Source of the DNA: SpSt-398 sp041752235 | GTDB lineage: Bacteria; Bacteroidota; Bacteroidia; Chitinophagales; Chitinophagaceae | Reading direction: 5' to 3' | Length of the DNA stretch: 64,000 nt | NCBI GenBank assembly: GCA_041752235.1 | Contig: JBGSHM010000010.1 | Location: forward strand, 1-64,000 | Shown here: one piece after another, positions 9,609 through 19,542 of the stretch | Layout of the letters: the number at the start of each line of letters is the position of its first letter | Position numbering within the stretch: position 1 is the first letter of the stretch | The notes under the pieces: generated by a model | Seen by the model: the letters and a program-made list of their open reading frames with translations, nothing else | Databases searched by the model: none | Told to the model about the DNA's origin: nothing | Position numbers and translations under genes: made by a program

Positions 9609-12600
9609 TTATTTGGCTACCTCGTCTCGCATACGTTTCAGGAATACATGCATTTCTTCCATTGACTTAATAGGTTCGGCAATGAGAATGAACAAACGGC
9701 CGGTTTGTTTAAGCCGGGCTTTGTTAGTGCCTGTCTGGATATAGGCCAGGATACGATGGAAGGTATCCGATTCAAAATAGGGAGAATCGGGCCGGTTGAT
9801 AAAGAAACAACGCAGGGTGGTATCCTTCAAACTCATTTTCTCAAATCCCAGTTCCACCGCCAGCTTACGGCAACGCACAGTCGTGAACAGATCTTCCACC
9901 GGCCGGGGAATAGGACCAAACCGGTCGGTCATTTCCCGGTGCATTTCCATCAATTCCTCTTCGGTTTCGCAATTGTCCAATCGTTGATAGAGCGAGAGAC
10001 GCTCGGTGATGCTTTCTACATAATCATCAGGGATCAAGACTTCCTGATCGGTATCAATGGTACAATCCTGCACAAAATCGTCTTGCTTGGATATTTCTTC
10101 ACTAAACAATTCTTTGAAGGAGGTGCGTTTCAATTCACGGATAGATTCCTCCAATATTTTTTGATAGGTCTCAAATCCGATCTCTGCCATGAATCCACTT
10201 TGCTCGCCTCCCAGCAGGTTACCTGCCCCCCGAATATCCAGGTCACGCATGGCGATCTGGAAACCACTTCCCAGTTCACTATGTTGTTCCAGGGTTTGTA
10301 ACCGCTTGCGCGAATCGGCTGGCAGGGTACTCATGGGTGGAGCCAGCAGATAACAGAACGCTTTCTTATTGCTTCGCCCCACCCTTCCTCTTAACTGGTG
10401 AAGATCACTCAACCCAAATTGATGGGCATTGTTGACAATAATGGTATTCACATTGGGTATATCCACTCCGCTTTCCACAATATTGGTACTGATCAGTACA
10501 TCATACTTGCGGTCAATAAAATCAAGGATGCGCTCTTCGAGCAAATGACCTTCCATTTGTCCATGGGCAAACCCTATACTCAGATCTGGACAAAGTGCCT
10601 TGATGATAGCGGCCATTTCGGAAAGACCCTGAATCCGGTTGTAGATAAAGAAGACCTGCCCTCCCCTTTCGGTTTCATAATAGATGGCATCGCGAATGGC
10701 ATCCTCATTGTACACCAACACTTCGGTTTGAATGGGTTGGCGATTGGGAGGCGGGGTATTGATAATGCTCAGGTCGCGGGCCCCCATCAGGCTGAACTGA
10801 AGTGTACGGGGAATGGGTGTGGCGGTCAATGTGAGGCAGTCCACTGTGGTCTTGAGTGTCTTGATCTTCTCTTTATGCCCCACGCCAAACTTTTGTTCCT
10901 CATCGATCACCAAGAGTCCCAGGTCTTTGTATTTAACTTCTTTCCCAAGCAGGGCATGGGTGCCGATCACGATATCGATCTTGCCTTCTTCCAGTTTTTT
11001 CAGGGTTTCCTTTTTCTCCTTGGCTGATTTGAAACGATTGACATAATCCACCGTCACGGGAAAATCCTGAAACCGGTCTTTGAATGTTTTATAGTGTTGA
11101 AAGGCAAGAATCGTGGTTGGTACAAGTATGGCGGCCTGTTTGCCGTCAATACAGGTTTTGAAGGCGGCACGCACCGCTATCTCCGTTTTACCAAAACCCA
11201 CATCTCCGCATACTAAACGGTCCATGGGGGAGGTGGATTCCATATCCTTTTTCACATCCGCCGTAGCCTTGGCCTGATCGGGTGTGTCCTCATAAATAAA
11301 GGAAGCCTCCAATTCGGTCTGCATGTAGTTATCGGGCGTATGCGAAAACCCTTGCTGTGCTTTGCGTTTGGCGTATAATTTTATCAGGTCAAACGCAATT
11401 TCTTTGACCCTGGTCTTGGTCTTTTCTTTCAGTCTGCTCCAGGCATCGCTTCCCAGTTTATTCACCTTGGGTACAGTCCCTTCTTTTCCAGTGAACTTGG
11501 CAATTTTATGAAGCGAATTGATATTGACGTAGAGAATATCGCTGTCCTTGTAAATGATGCGGACGGCTTCCTGCATCTTTCCATTGGCTTCGATCTTTTG
11601 CAATCCACTGAATACCCCCACCCCATGATCAATATGGGTGATGTAATCGCCGGGTTGTAATTCACGCAGGGTACGCAGGGTCAGCGCCTTATTTTTATTA
11701 TACGCCTGTTTAACCTTGTATTTATGATAACGCTGAAATACCTGGTGATCCGTATAGCAGACGATCTTCTGGTCCTCATCCACAAACCCTTCGTGGATCG
11801 AACGGGCAATGGGATTAAAGGGGATATCGGCTTTCAGGTCTTCAAAGATGATCTGCAACCGCTCGAGTTGTTTGGCATTCTCGGCAAAAATATACAGGTC
11901 AAATCCCTTGCTTTTCCATCCCTGCAGATCACGTATAAGCAGATCGAATTGCCGGTTAAAAGAAGGCTGTTCGCGGGTATGAAACCCGATCACAAATCCA
12001 GGGGGCAATAGCGTGGAAGCCTGGTGACCAAAACCGATAGTATGTTTTTTCCCCAGTGAGACCATGGCCTCATCGGCTGAAATAAAATCTTTGGGCTTGC
12101 TTTCTTTTATCAGGCTGCGGTCCTCCTGGTTCTCCGGTGTACGTTGATAGCCGGGGCTTTCCATGAACAACTGAAATTCATCGGCACAATCCAGTAACCG
12201 ATCGTGGAGGATCTCAACATCCTGTACCCAGATAACTGTATTCTCAGGTAGAAAATCAAACAAAGAGACCTTGTCTTCTTCTTCATACCGAATGTCAATA
12301 TTGGGGATGATGCTGACCTGAAGTAGTTTTCGCTCACTCAATTGTGTTTCCGGGTCAATGATGCGGATGGAATCCACTTCATTGCCAAATAACTCGATCC
12401 GGTAGGGTTTTTCGTTCCCATACGAATAGATATCAAGGATACCTCCGCGAATGGCAAACTGACCCGGTTGATAAACAAAATCGGTGCGTTCAAATCCCAG
12501 GTCTGCCAGTTTTAACAAGGTACCCTCTACATCCAGGGTATCCCCGGTTTTTATTAACAATATACCTGCGCTGATCACATTGGGAACCACCACTTTTTCA

Positions 12601-13022
12601 AATAAGGCTTCCGGGTAGGTTACGATCACCTTTTTATTCACGTCCTGGCCGGTGGCAGCCTGTCCGGCAATCCGGGTAAGAGCTTCCGTCCGGAGCATGA
12701 CATGGCTGCTATTGAGCAGGGAATAGTTCTTTCTATTTTTAAAAGAAGAGGGGAAATAGAAAATATCCAGCGCTTCTGTCAGGTTTTCCAGACTATTGTG
12801 AAAATAGGCGGCATCCTCTGACTCGTTCAATACGATAAGATGATTGAGACCCGAACAGGAAGCGTGCTTGAAAACAGCGGCCGCCACAAAGGGGGCAGAG
12901 CTACCTCGCAGATTTTCAAGATGTATGTGTTGAATTTGGGCAAAAGAAAGTCTGTCCGTCAACTGAAAAAGACGGGGGGATTGCTGATACGAACCGAGAA
13001 GCGCTTCCAAACTGGTTTCCAC
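9609..13022 (-). CDS. mfd: Transcription-repair coupling factor
   Basis: Mfd (1137 residues) removes RNA polymerase stalled at DNA damage and recruits UvrA. The N-terminal part is UvrB-like (GGILDIYSYG, about 195). The RNA-polymerase interaction domain contains PGDYITHIDHGVG (about 455). Then come superfamily 2 motor domains with Walker A in CGDVGFGKTE (about 605), the DEEQ box (DEEQKFGVG) and LRGRVGRS. A C-terminal TRCF domain ends the protein. The chosen start is a GTG; no ATG lies upstream in frame and the sequence already has a full N-terminus. The length is normal. Confidence 0.95.
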   Translation of the reverse strand: METSLEALLGSYQQSPRLFQLTDRLSFAQIQHIHLENLRGSSAPFVAAAVFKHASCSGLNHLIVLNESEDAAYFHNSLENLTEALDIFYFPSSFKNRKNYSLLNSSHVMLRTEALTRIAGQAATGQDVNKKVIVTYPEALFEKVVVPNVISAGILLIKTGDTLDVEGTLLKLADLGFERTDFVYQPGQFAIRGGILDIYSYGNEKPYRIELFGNEVDSIRIIDPETQLSERKLLQVSIIPNIDIRYEEEDKVSLFDFLPENTVIWVQDVEILHDRLLDCADEFQLFMESPGYQRTPENQEDRSLIKESKPKDFISADEAMVSLGKKHTIGFGHQASTLLPPGFVIGFHTREQPSFNRQFDLLIRDLQGWKSKGFDLYIFAENAKQLERLQIIFEDLKADIPFNPIARSIHEGFVDEDQKIVCYTDHQVFQRYHKYKVKQAYNKNKALTLRTLRELQPGDYITHIDHGVGVFSGLQKIEANGKMQEAVRIIYKDSDILYVNINSLHKIAKFTGKEGTVPKVNKLGSDAWSRLKEKTKTRVKEIAFDLIKLYAKRKAQQGFSHTPDNYMQTELEASFIYEDTPDQAKATADVKKDMESTSPMDRLVCGDVGFGKTEIAVRAAFKTCIDGKQAAILVPTTILAFQHYKTFKDRFQDFPVTVDYVNRFKSAKEKKETLKKLEEGKIDIVIGTHALLGKEVKYKDLGLLVIDEEQKFGVGHKEKIKTLKTTVDCLTLTATPIPRTLQFSLMGARDLSIINTPPPNRQPIQTEVLVYNEDAIRDAIYYETERGGQVFFIYNRIQGLSEMAAIIKALCPDLSIGFAHGQMEGHLLEERILDFIDRKYDVLISTNIVESGVDIPNVNTIIVNNAHQFGLSDLHQLRGRVGRSNKKAFCYLLAPPMSTLPADSRKRLQTLEQHSELGSGFQIAMRDLDIRGAGNLLGGEQSGFMAEIGFETYQKILEESIRELKRTSFKELFSEEISKQDDFVQDCTIDTDQEVLIPDDYVESITERLSLYQRLDNCETEEELMEMHREMTDRFGPIPRPVEDLFTTVRCRKLAVELGFEKMSLKDTTLRCFFINRPDSPYFESDTFHRILAYIQTGTNKARLKQTGRLFILIAEPIKSMEEMHVFLKRMRDEVAK

Positions 13023-13083
13023 TCGAGGGAGGGGATTATTGATTGTTAATTATGGATTATTGATTACCTGAACAATTCCTTAT

Positions 13084-13091
13084 CAAAGGTA
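13084..13091 (-). promoter_or_regulatory. Putative -7 element of mfd
   Basis: On the minus strand this reads TACCTTTG, an exact TAnnTTTG match about 60 bases before the mfd start. It lies between two inverted AT-rich tracts (13033-13064 and 13105-13134) of the AATTAATAATCAAT family. A minus-strand TTG at 13114-13116 is 22 bases further upstream. Confidence 0.45.
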
Positions 13092-13140
13092 AACACAAGC
13101 TTGCACTAATAATCAAGAATCAATAATTAATCATGCCGAC

Positions 13141-13602
13141 TCAATAGGCGGCATCATAATCAACCCGAACATCGATCTCGGTAAAAACACCGGCGGCAAC
13201 GGTTACGGGGGCTATATTGTTGAACTGATCAAAGGTATTGGCGTAAAAAAGTTCACCTTTCCTGGTAAAAATAGAATAGGAACCTGGTGCAAGCTTGATT
13301 TTAAATCTGCCTTCGGCATCGCTACGTACCTCTTTGATGAGCTTGGTGGATAGGGAAGAATAGAATGGACCACCGTCTACAGATTTTGCCTGGTCACGAC
13401 TGGTGCGTTCATATATATAAAGAATTGTTTTCATGGGTTTGGGGGCCGGAGGGGGCACATCGGGAGAAGGCATCTGATTGCCGCTCAACCAGTAAACCTT
13501 TCCTTTGATTCCCTGTTTTTTACAAAAAGGGGCCTGGAGAAAGGAACTCATGAATATCAGGCTGGTTATCAGGGCCATTAAACGTATGGACAATTTAACC
13601 AT
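13141..13602 (-). CDS. Small secreted protein with carboxypeptidase-regulatory-like beta domain
   Basis: The 153-residue protein has an N-terminal signal or anchor segment (LMALITSLIFMSSFLQA), then IKGKVYWLSGNQMP, a Pro-rich stretch and SDAEGRFKIKLAPGSYSIFTRKG. That last pattern (new-information strand, 'DaeGrFki.LppGtYsi') is typical of CarboxypepD_reg-like beta-sandwiches, which are common in Bacteroidota envelope proteins. It is encoded upstream of mfd on the same strand, with 118 bases between. It is also divergent from the second S8 protease. It has no catalytic motif, and its function is unknown. Confidence 0.75.
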   Translation of the reverse strand: MVKLSIRLMALITSLIFMSSFLQAPFCKKQGIKGKVYWLSGNQMPSPDVPPPAPKPMKTILYIYERTSRDQAKSVDGGPFYSSLSTKLIKEVRSDAEGRFKIKLAPGSYSIFTRKGELFYANTFDQFNNIAPVTVAAGVFTEIDVRVDYDAAY

Positions 13603-13686
13603 CTTAACAAGTGTTTATTTATATTTATAGCTGATTTCAGAATAAACTTATCACTTATTTTTCATAATCATACACCTATAAAACGT

Positions 13687-16600
13687 ATGCGCCGGATTCT
13701 TGTCTGTTTGGCCTTGTGTATCCAATTCCTGGCCTTTACCTCCGTGTCCTTTTCCCAGCAAACCACTCGTACGGATATCTTGCTTCAGGCTTCCCAGGAG
13801 CAGGCAGCTTTTGAAAAAAAGACGTCGGAGGAACTGGTTAGGTTGTCTCTTCAAAAAGGCTGGCCGCTTACGTTGAGTGGCCCCAATGGAAAATATGCCT
13901 TGTTGACGGGAATCGATCTTCTTGGTTATCCCATTTATACCACCACAGATAATAATATTCGTGCAGCGGCTACCATTCGTACCAATGAATTGTGGAATGG
14001 TGGAAGCACGGGTTTGAACCTGAGTGGATCCGATGCAAGTGTGAAAGGGAAACTAGGTATTTGGGATGGTGGTCGTCTGCGCAATACGCATGTGGAATTG
14101 ACGGGTCGAATTACCCAACGCGATAACCCCGCTTCTACCAGTGACCATGCCACCCACGTTGCAGGAACCCTGATTGCAGGCGGCGTCAATCCCCTGGCTA
14201 AAGGGATGTCGTATGGAATGCAGGAATTGATCGCCTATGATTTCAGCAGCCATATTTCTGAAATGCTTACAGAGGCACCCAACCTGCTTGTGTCCAATCA
14301 CTCCTATGGCGCTATCGCCGGATGGAGGTTCAATGATGATCAAAGTCGTTGGGAATTCTGGGGTCAGTGGAACACCAATGAAGATTATAAATTCGGATAC
14401 TATTCATCCGAGACCCAGCTTTTTGACTCCATTGCCTACAATGCTCCTTTTTACCTGATCGTTAAATCATCAGGAAACAATAGAAATGAAAATGGACCGG
14501 CTGTTGGTGCCAACTACTGGCGCTATGATGCCAGCAATACCATGATCAATGCCGGTACAAGACCGGCGGGTATCAGTAGCAACGATGGCTATGATATCAT
14601 TTCCACCTATGGTACGGCAAAAAATATTCTGACGGTTGGTGCCGTCAATCCCATAGAGAATGGGTATGGTCGTCCAGAGGATGTGGTCATGTCATCCTTT
14701 AGCAGTTGGGGGCCTACCGATGATGGCCGGATCAAACCCGATGTAGTGGCCAACGGGGTCAACCTGGTATCCTCTATCGCCTCTGCAGACAATGCCTATG
14801 CCAATTTCAGCGGTACGTCCATGTCATCGCCCAATGCAGCGGGTTCCGTGTTGCTGTTACAGGAATATTATAAAAGATTGCATCCGGCAAGTCCCTTTTT
14901 GCGTGCATCTTCCCTGAAAGGATTGGTGATCCATACAGCCGATGAGGCTGGTCCGGCCGCGGGGCCTGATTACCAGCATGGATGGGGATTGATGAATATG
15001 GAAAAAGCCGCCGCGGTATTGACATCCAATAACACCAAGCAATTATTACAGGAGAATACCCTGAACAATGGTGCCACTTTTTCCTTGCCGGTCATCGCTT
15101 CTGGTGAAGGCGTATTAAAAGCTACTTTAAGCTGGACCGACCCCAAGGGATCGGTAGAAACTGTAAATATTTTAAATAACACTACCCCTAAGTTGGTGCA
15201 TGACCTTGATCTCCGGATCAAATCAGGTCCCACCACCTTTTTACCCTGGGTACTTGAACCTGCTTCTCCTGCCTCTTCGGCCACTACGGGAGATAATTTC
15301 CGGGATAATGTTGAAAAAATTGAAGTGACCGGCGCTGTGCCTGGTCAGGCCTATACCATTGAAGTGACCCACAAAGGCACGTTGGAGAGAAGCAGCCAGG
15401 TCTATTCCCTGATCGTGAGTGGAGTGGGTGGTACAGCCTACTGCGCTTCGGCCCCTTCCAGTACAGCGGGTGCGCGTATCGACTCTGTTTCCTTTGGCAG
15501 CCTGCAAAAATTAAACCCTGCAGGATGTACCGGCTATAACAACTTTACCAATTCCACTGCCGCGATCGAATCCAATACTTCAGTTCCCTATTATATAAAG
15601 GTATCCAGTTGTGATGCCACCAGTACGGGTAAGATCGTAAAGGCCTTTATTGATTTTAATAATGATGGCGATTTCACCGATGCCGGTGAAAACATAGCCA
15701 CCAGTGGCGTGATCAATGGAAATGGTTTCTTCTCCGGCAATGCGACCATCCCGGCTTTGACCTCAGGTAACTATACCATCATGCGTGTCATCGTTCAGGA
15801 AACCACCGATCCGGCCAATGTAAATCCCTGTGGCACCTATGCCAATGGGGAAACCCAGGATTTCCGGATCCTGGTCAATATGGCATCGAAAGACGTAGGT
15901 ATTGCCAGTATCGAATCACCCACAAGTGGTAACTGTGCCGATGGGGTACAATATGTTTCAGTGAAACTTCAGAACTATGGCCGTGTTTCCCAATCCGCTA
16001 TCCCTGTGGTAGTAACGGTAAAAGACGGATCAACCACCATCGCCAACCTGAGTGCTACCTACCCCGCCAGTATTGCAGCTTATGGAAGTGTGGTGTATAC
16101 CATGCAGACACCTTTTGTTGCCGAAGCGGGTAAGACCTATACCATCACCGGTACCACTTCCTTATCCGGTGACCAGAACAGTGGCAATAATCAAAAAGAA
16201 TCGGCTGTTACCATAGCATCAGCAGGTGCCGGACCAGCCGGTCAGGCCGAGATCTGTGGCACAAGCACTGTATTCCTGAAAGTGACCAGCCCGGTAGCTA
16301 CCGATGTATATTCCTGGTATAGCAGCGCAGGGGCTACTACCCCGATCGCAACGGGACCCAATACGAATTCTACCGTGATCACGGGTAATTCAACCTATTA
16401 TGTTTCCAAAAACGAACAAGCCACCCGCGTAGGACCGGCCAATAAATCGGTATTCACCGATGGTGGTTACAATGCCTTTAGTGGAAACTTTGTCCGGTTT
16501 ACCAACGATGTCCCTGTGGTGATCAAAACGGCCCGGCTTTATATCGGGAACCCCGGAAAGATCACCTTCATTGTAGCGGATATTTCCAATTTCAATGAAA

Positions 16601-17469
16601 CAACGGGTTCTTATAGTTATCTGCCGCTGGCAAGTAAGACGATCGATGTGTATGCCACCGATCCCACGCCAGCAGCCGGATTACAGAATGGAAATGACCC
16701 CGCTGACCTGGGGGCTATTTTCCAACTCGATCTGCCTGTTACAGAAACCGGCAGCCATGCCATCATTGTACAATGTTCGGATGGAGCGACCATCTTCCGC
16801 AATAATAATATTCCATCAAACCCCTATCCATTTAGCATTCCGGGGGTGTTCTCTTTTACCGGCAACAGTGCCATACAGGCCGGAGATCCGAATTTTTATC
16901 AGAAATTCTATTATTTCTTCTATGACGTGAAGATCGATGCGGGTTCCTGCCCCAGTGCCCGGACCGCCGTAGTGGCCACCAATGGAACCGCCCCCACGAT
17001 CACATCCAATGGAAATGATCTGAACACAGCATCTCCGGCGGTAAGTTATCAATGGTACCTGGGCAATACGCCTATTCCTAGAGCAAACCTGGCCATTTAT
17101 TCTGCCACGCAAAGTGGATTGTATAAAGTACAGACCACTGATGCTTTCGGGTGCCAGTTGTTCTCCAATGAGATCAACCTCACGGTCACCTCCATCCCTG
17201 AACTGAACGCCGGGGAAATTGGACTTCGTGCTTTACCCAACCCGAACAATGGCAGCTTTGTGGTAGAGTTTAAAATGGATAAAAAGTCGGATATGTATGT
17301 TAGTCTCCAAAATATGCTGGGCCAGGATGTATACCGTCAATTCTACCCTGATTTTATCGGCAGCTTTAACCAGCAGCTCAACCCGGGTAAACTGGGGTCG
17401 GGTGTGTACTTGTTAAGGGTGGATCATGGGGGGAAGGTCTATTTGAAGAAGGTCATAATTTCTGAATAA
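13687..17469 (+). CDS. Secreted S8 serine protease with GEVED-like and type IX sorting domains
   Basis: The 1260-residue precursor has a signal peptide ending near residue 23 (LAFTSVSFSQ). The subtilase domain has a predicted triad of D127 (LGIWDGG), H154 (HATHVAG) and S378 (SGTSMSSP). A beta-sandwich follows at about 455-570. A GEVED-type domain (FIDFNNDGDFTDAGENI, about 650) and a CARDB-like region (about 735-830) come next. An Ig-like segment and a C-terminal T9SS type A sorting domain (ALPNPNNGSFVVEF ... SGVYLLRVDHGG) end the protein. It should be exported by type IX secretion. The domain order differs from the 1792-residue protease at 4087, so the two are not recent duplicates. Confidence 0.92.
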   Translation: MRRILVCLALCIQFLAFTSVSFSQQTTRTDILLQASQEQAAFEKKTSEELVRLSLQKGWPLTLSGPNGKYALLTGIDLLGYPIYTTTDNNIRAAATIRTNELWNGGSTGLNLSGSDASVKGKLGIWDGGRLRNTHVELTGRITQRDNPASTSDHATHVAGTLIAGGVNPLAKGMSYGMQELIAYDFSSHISEMLTEAPNLLVSNHSYGAIAGWRFNDDQSRWEFWGQWNTNEDYKFGYYSSETQLFDSIAYNAPFYLIVKSSGNNRNENGPAVGANYWRYDASNTMINAGTRPAGISSNDGYDIISTYGTAKNILTVGAVNPIENGYGRPEDVVMSSFSSWGPTDDGRIKPDVVANGVNLVSSIASADNAYANFSGTSMSSPNAAGSVLLLQEYYKRLHPASPFLRASSLKGLVIHTADEAGPAAGPDYQHGWGLMNMEKAAAVLTSNNTKQLLQENTLNNGATFSLPVIASGEGVLKATLSWTDPKGSVETVNILNNTTPKLVHDLDLRIKSGPTTFLPWVLEPASPASSATTGDNFRDNVEKIEVTGAVPGQAYTIEVTHKGTLERSSQVYSLIVSGVGGTAYCASAPSSTAGARIDSVSFGSLQKLNPAGCTGYNNFTNSTAAIESNTSVPYYIKVSSCDATSTGKIVKAFIDFNNDGDFTDAGENIATSGVINGNGFFSGNATIPALTSGNYTIMRVIVQETTDPANVNPCGTYANGETQDFRILVNMASKDVGIASIESPTSGNCADGVQYVSVKLQNYGRVSQSAIPVVVTVKDGSTTIANLSATYPASIAAYGSVVYTMQTPFVAEAGKTYTITGTTSLSGDQNSGNNQKESAVTIASAGAGPAGQAEICGTSTVFLKVTSPVATDVYSWYSSAGATTPIATGPNTNSTVITGNSTYYVSKNEQATRVGPANKSVFTDGGYNAFSGNFVRFTNDVPVVIKTARLYIGNPGKITFIVADISNFNETTGSYSYLPLASKTIDVYATDPTPAAGLQNGNDPADLGAIFQLDLPVTETGSHAIIVQCSDGATIFRNNNIPSNPYPFSIPGVFSFTGNSAIQAGDPNFYQKFYYFFYDVKIDAGSCPSARTAVVATNGTAPTITSNGNDLNTASPAVSYQWYLGNTPIPRANLAIYSATQSGLYKVQTTDAFGCQLFSNEINLTVTSIPELNAGEIGLRALPNPNNGSFVVEFKMDKKSDMYVSLQNMLGQDVYRQFYPDFIGSFNQQLNPGKLGSGVYLLRVDHGGKVYLKKVIISE

Positions 17470-17514
17470 GCTATTAGCAGTTAGCTATAGGCTAATAGCT
17501 AACTGCTAACAGCT
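17469..17514. repeat. AGCTATTAGC-family hairpin
   Basis: 17469-17490 pairs with 17493-17514 over about 20 of 22 positions. It starts on the last base of the protease stop codon. Related hairpins built on AGCTATTAGCT occur at 20005-20040, 22951-22998 and 29112-29144, always just after a stop codon. Confidence 0.75.
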
Positions 17515-17585
17515 TGTTTAAAAATATTTGGAAGTTTAAATAATTTATCTATTTTTAAGTGTTCGATTGCTTGCTACAAATGAAG

Positions 17586-17609
17586 GCGGTGCTTCGGTGC
17601 CGCTTTTTT
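17586..17609 (+). terminator. Intrinsic terminator with UUCG tetraloop
   Basis: GCGGTGC (17586-17592) pairs with GTGCCGC (17597-17603), including two G-U pairs, and closes a TTCG loop. Six T residues follow. It should end transcription from the S8 protease 120 bases upstream and insulate the reductase gene that starts at 17621. Confidence 0.75.
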
Positions 17610-17616
17610 ATTTTTG
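17609..17616 (+). promoter_or_regulatory. Putative -7 element directly before the reductase start
   Basis: TATTTTTG matches TAnnTTTG exactly and ends 4 bases before the ATG at 17621. If used, the transcript would begin at or within a few bases of the start codon. It partly overlaps the T-run of the upstream terminator, so a chance match is possible. Confidence 0.35.
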
Positions 17617-17620
17617 TATT

Positions 17621-18340
17621 ATGGCATTATTACCCTGGCAAAAAGGCATTATCTCCCGTATTGAGCAAGAAACGGAAAGCACCCGGCGGTTTTGGATCAC
17701 CGTTCCGGAATTAGACTCTTTTTCCTTCAAGCCTGGTCAATTTGTGACCCTTGACCTCCCCATTCATGAAAAGCCAAATAAGCGCTGGCGGAGTTATTCC
17801 ATTGCCAGTTGGCCAGATGGCAGTAATACCTTTGAATTGGTCATTGTAAAACTCGAAGGCGGGGCCGGCACCAGTTGGATCTTTGAACAAGGCCAGGTGG
17901 GCCAGGAGGTAGTATTCCGGGGACCGCAAGGCGTATTTACCTTACCTGAAACCATCGAGACCGATCTCGTATTTATATGTACGGGTACGGGTATCGCTCC
18001 ATTTCGGAGCATGGTCCACCACATTTTTAACCATCAAATTCCACATCGAAAATTATACCTGGTATTCGGTACGCGTAAGCGCAAAGACCTGCTCTATTTT
18101 GATGAGTTGGATGCCCTCCAAAAGGCCCATCCCAGTTTTGAATACCATCCGGTTTTGAGCCGCGAGGATTGGGAAGGACATACCGGTTATGTACACACGG
18201 TTTATGAACAGATCTGTGCACAGCGACAACCCACCGGTTTCTTTCTTTGTGGCTGGCGGAATATGATCGATGAGGCCAAAAAGCGAATTACCGAGATGGG
18301 ATACGACCGAAAAGCCATTCACCAGGAGTTGTATGGATAA
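17621..18340 (+). CDS. FAD-dependent ferredoxin/flavodoxin-NAD(P) reductase family protein
   Basis: The 239-residue protein (ATG at 17621; the open frame extends 18 codons upstream through a terminator hairpin, which argues against the earlier TTG) is a plant-type FNR-fold oxidoreductase. The FAD-binding barrel has FKPGQFVTLDL and RWRSYSIAS (the RxYS motif, about 60). The NAD(P) half has CTGTGIAPFRSMVHH (about 125), LVFGTRKRKDLLYFDEL and a C-terminal FFLCGWRNMIDEAKK. Such enzymes pass electrons between NAD(P)H and ferredoxin, flavodoxin or a partner oxygenase. The gene lies immediately upstream of the complex I locus. The physiological acceptor is not evident. Confidence 0.82.
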   Translation: MALLPWQKGIISRIEQETESTRRFWITVPELDSFSFKPGQFVTLDLPIHEKPNKRWRSYSIASWPDGSNTFELVIVKLEGGAGTSWIFEQGQVGQEVVFRGPQGVFTLPETIETDLVFICTGTGIAPFRSMVHHIFNHQIPHRKLYLVFGTRKRKDLLYFDELDALQKAHPSFEYHPVLSREDWEGHTGYVHTVYEQICAQRQPTGFFLCGWRNMIDEAKKRITEMGYDRKAIHQELYG

Positions 18341-18420
18341 GGATCCACCCCGATAGCCATCATTGAATCAACTCGTTCTGCCCCTGATTTTTTACATCTT
18401 TCACGCTGACATCTCTCATA

Positions 18421-18450
18421 TTGTGTTTTAACCCATAGTTCCTATATTCG
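18421..18450 (+). promoter_or_regulatory. Putative promoter of the nuo operon
   Basis: TTG at 18421-18423 is followed after 19 bases by TATATTCG (18443-18450). This is one mismatch from TAnnTTTG at the spacing expected for the Bacteroidota primary sigma factor. It ends 18 bases before the nuoA ATG. Confidence 0.45.
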
Positions 18451-18468
18451 TGGGAAACCAAGTTGATT

Positions 18469-18819
18469 ATGGGTGCAGGATCACTCATCGCCTTAATGAT
18501 TGCCGCCATTGGTTTTTCCGGTGCGGCGATCCTGATATCGAAATTCGTCTTGAAGGCGACAACAAACCCTCAAAAAGCCGAGCCTTACGAATGCGGAATC
18601 CCTACGCAAGGCCCCAGTTGGGTGCAATTCAATGTAGGTTATTATTTATTCGCCCTTATCTTCCTCATTTTTGATGTTGAACTGATTTTTTTGTTTCCCT
18701 GGGCCGTCGTGGTAAAACAAGTTGGCTGGGTAGCATTTATTGAAATATTGATATTCTTTTTTATTGTCTTTATGGGATTATTATATGCCCATAAGAAAGG
18801 AGCATTGAAATGGAAATAA
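18469..18819 (+). CDS. nuoA: NADH-quinone oxidoreductase subunit A
   Basis: NuoA (116 residues) is a small membrane subunit of complex I with three transmembrane helices (about 3-25, 60-80 and 90-110). The conserved loop is PYECGIPTQGPSWVQFNVGYYLFALIF-like, containing the diagnostic Y-E-C-G. I chose the ATG at 18469. A TTG two codons earlier is possible but less likely. The 3' end overlaps nuoB by 10 bases, which supports translational coupling. Confidence 0.93.
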   Translation: MGAGSLIALMIAAIGFSGAAILISKFVLKATTNPQKAEPYECGIPTQGPSWVQFNVGYYLFALIFLIFDVELIFLFPWAVVVKQVGWVAFIEILIFFFIVFMGLLYAHKKGALKWK

Positions 18820-19355
18820 AACCAACGAATACAACAGAACCATTTCCTGGTATCGTACACCAGACCGCCGGAGGCGGTATTGTGGTCAGTAAAATGGATC
18901 AGGTGATCAATTGGGCCCGTAGCAACAGCCTTTGGCCACTTGTATTTGGTACCAGTTGCTGCGCCATTGAAATGATGAGTGCCGCTTCCGCGAAATATGA
19001 CTGGTCACGATTTGGGTTTGAAGTGGCCCGGGCTACTCCCCGACAGGCCGATGTGATCATCATTGCCGGAACTATCGTAAACAAGATGGCACCCGTACTC
19101 AAACGCTTATACGATCAAATGGCCGATCCCAAATATGTGATCGCCATGGGTGCCTGTGCCACCAGCGGAGGCCCCTTTTTCTATAATACGTATTCGGTGA
19201 TCAAAGGCGCAGACCATGTGATACCCGTAGATGTTTATATCGCCGGATGCCCCCCACGACCCGAAGCCCTGATTCATTCCCTGATCGCCTTGCAGGAAAA
19301 GATCAAAGGAGGAATGACGAGGGAACAAATTCGTGAAGAGATGAAGGAAGCGTGA
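18810..19355 (+). CDS. nuoB: NADH-quinone oxidoreductase subunit B
   Basis: NuoB (181 residues) carries iron-sulfur cluster N2, the last centre before quinone. The four ligands are visible as C50-C51 (GTSCCAIEMMSA), C116 (GACATSGGPF) and C147 (AGCPPRPEAL). It belongs to the peripheral Q-module. The stop codon lies inside a GTGAGAC heptad that opens the repeat array separating nuoB from nuoC. Confidence 0.96.
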   Translation: MEIKPTNTTEPFPGIVHQTAGGGIVVSKMDQVINWARSNSLWPLVFGTSCCAIEMMSAASAKYDWSRFGFEVARATPRQADVIIIAGTIVNKMAPVLKRLYDQMADPKYVIAMGACATSGGPFFYNTYSVIKGADHVIPVDVYIAGCPPRPEALIHSLIALQEKIKGGMTREQIREEMKEA

Positions 19356-19358
19356 GAC

Positions 19359-19440
<82 letters not shown>

Positions 19441-19542
19441 AATATATCCTGTTATTTAAATAAACAATTTTTTATTATAAAAACAATTGACAATTCACTA
19501 TTGACCATTCACTAATGATCATTCATTAACAACTTCGATCAG

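Noticed and set aside
4087..17469. Recent duplication of the two S8 proteases around mfd
   Set aside because: Both have subtilase and T9SS domains, but the propeptides, accessory domains and lengths (1792 and 1260 residues) differ too much.
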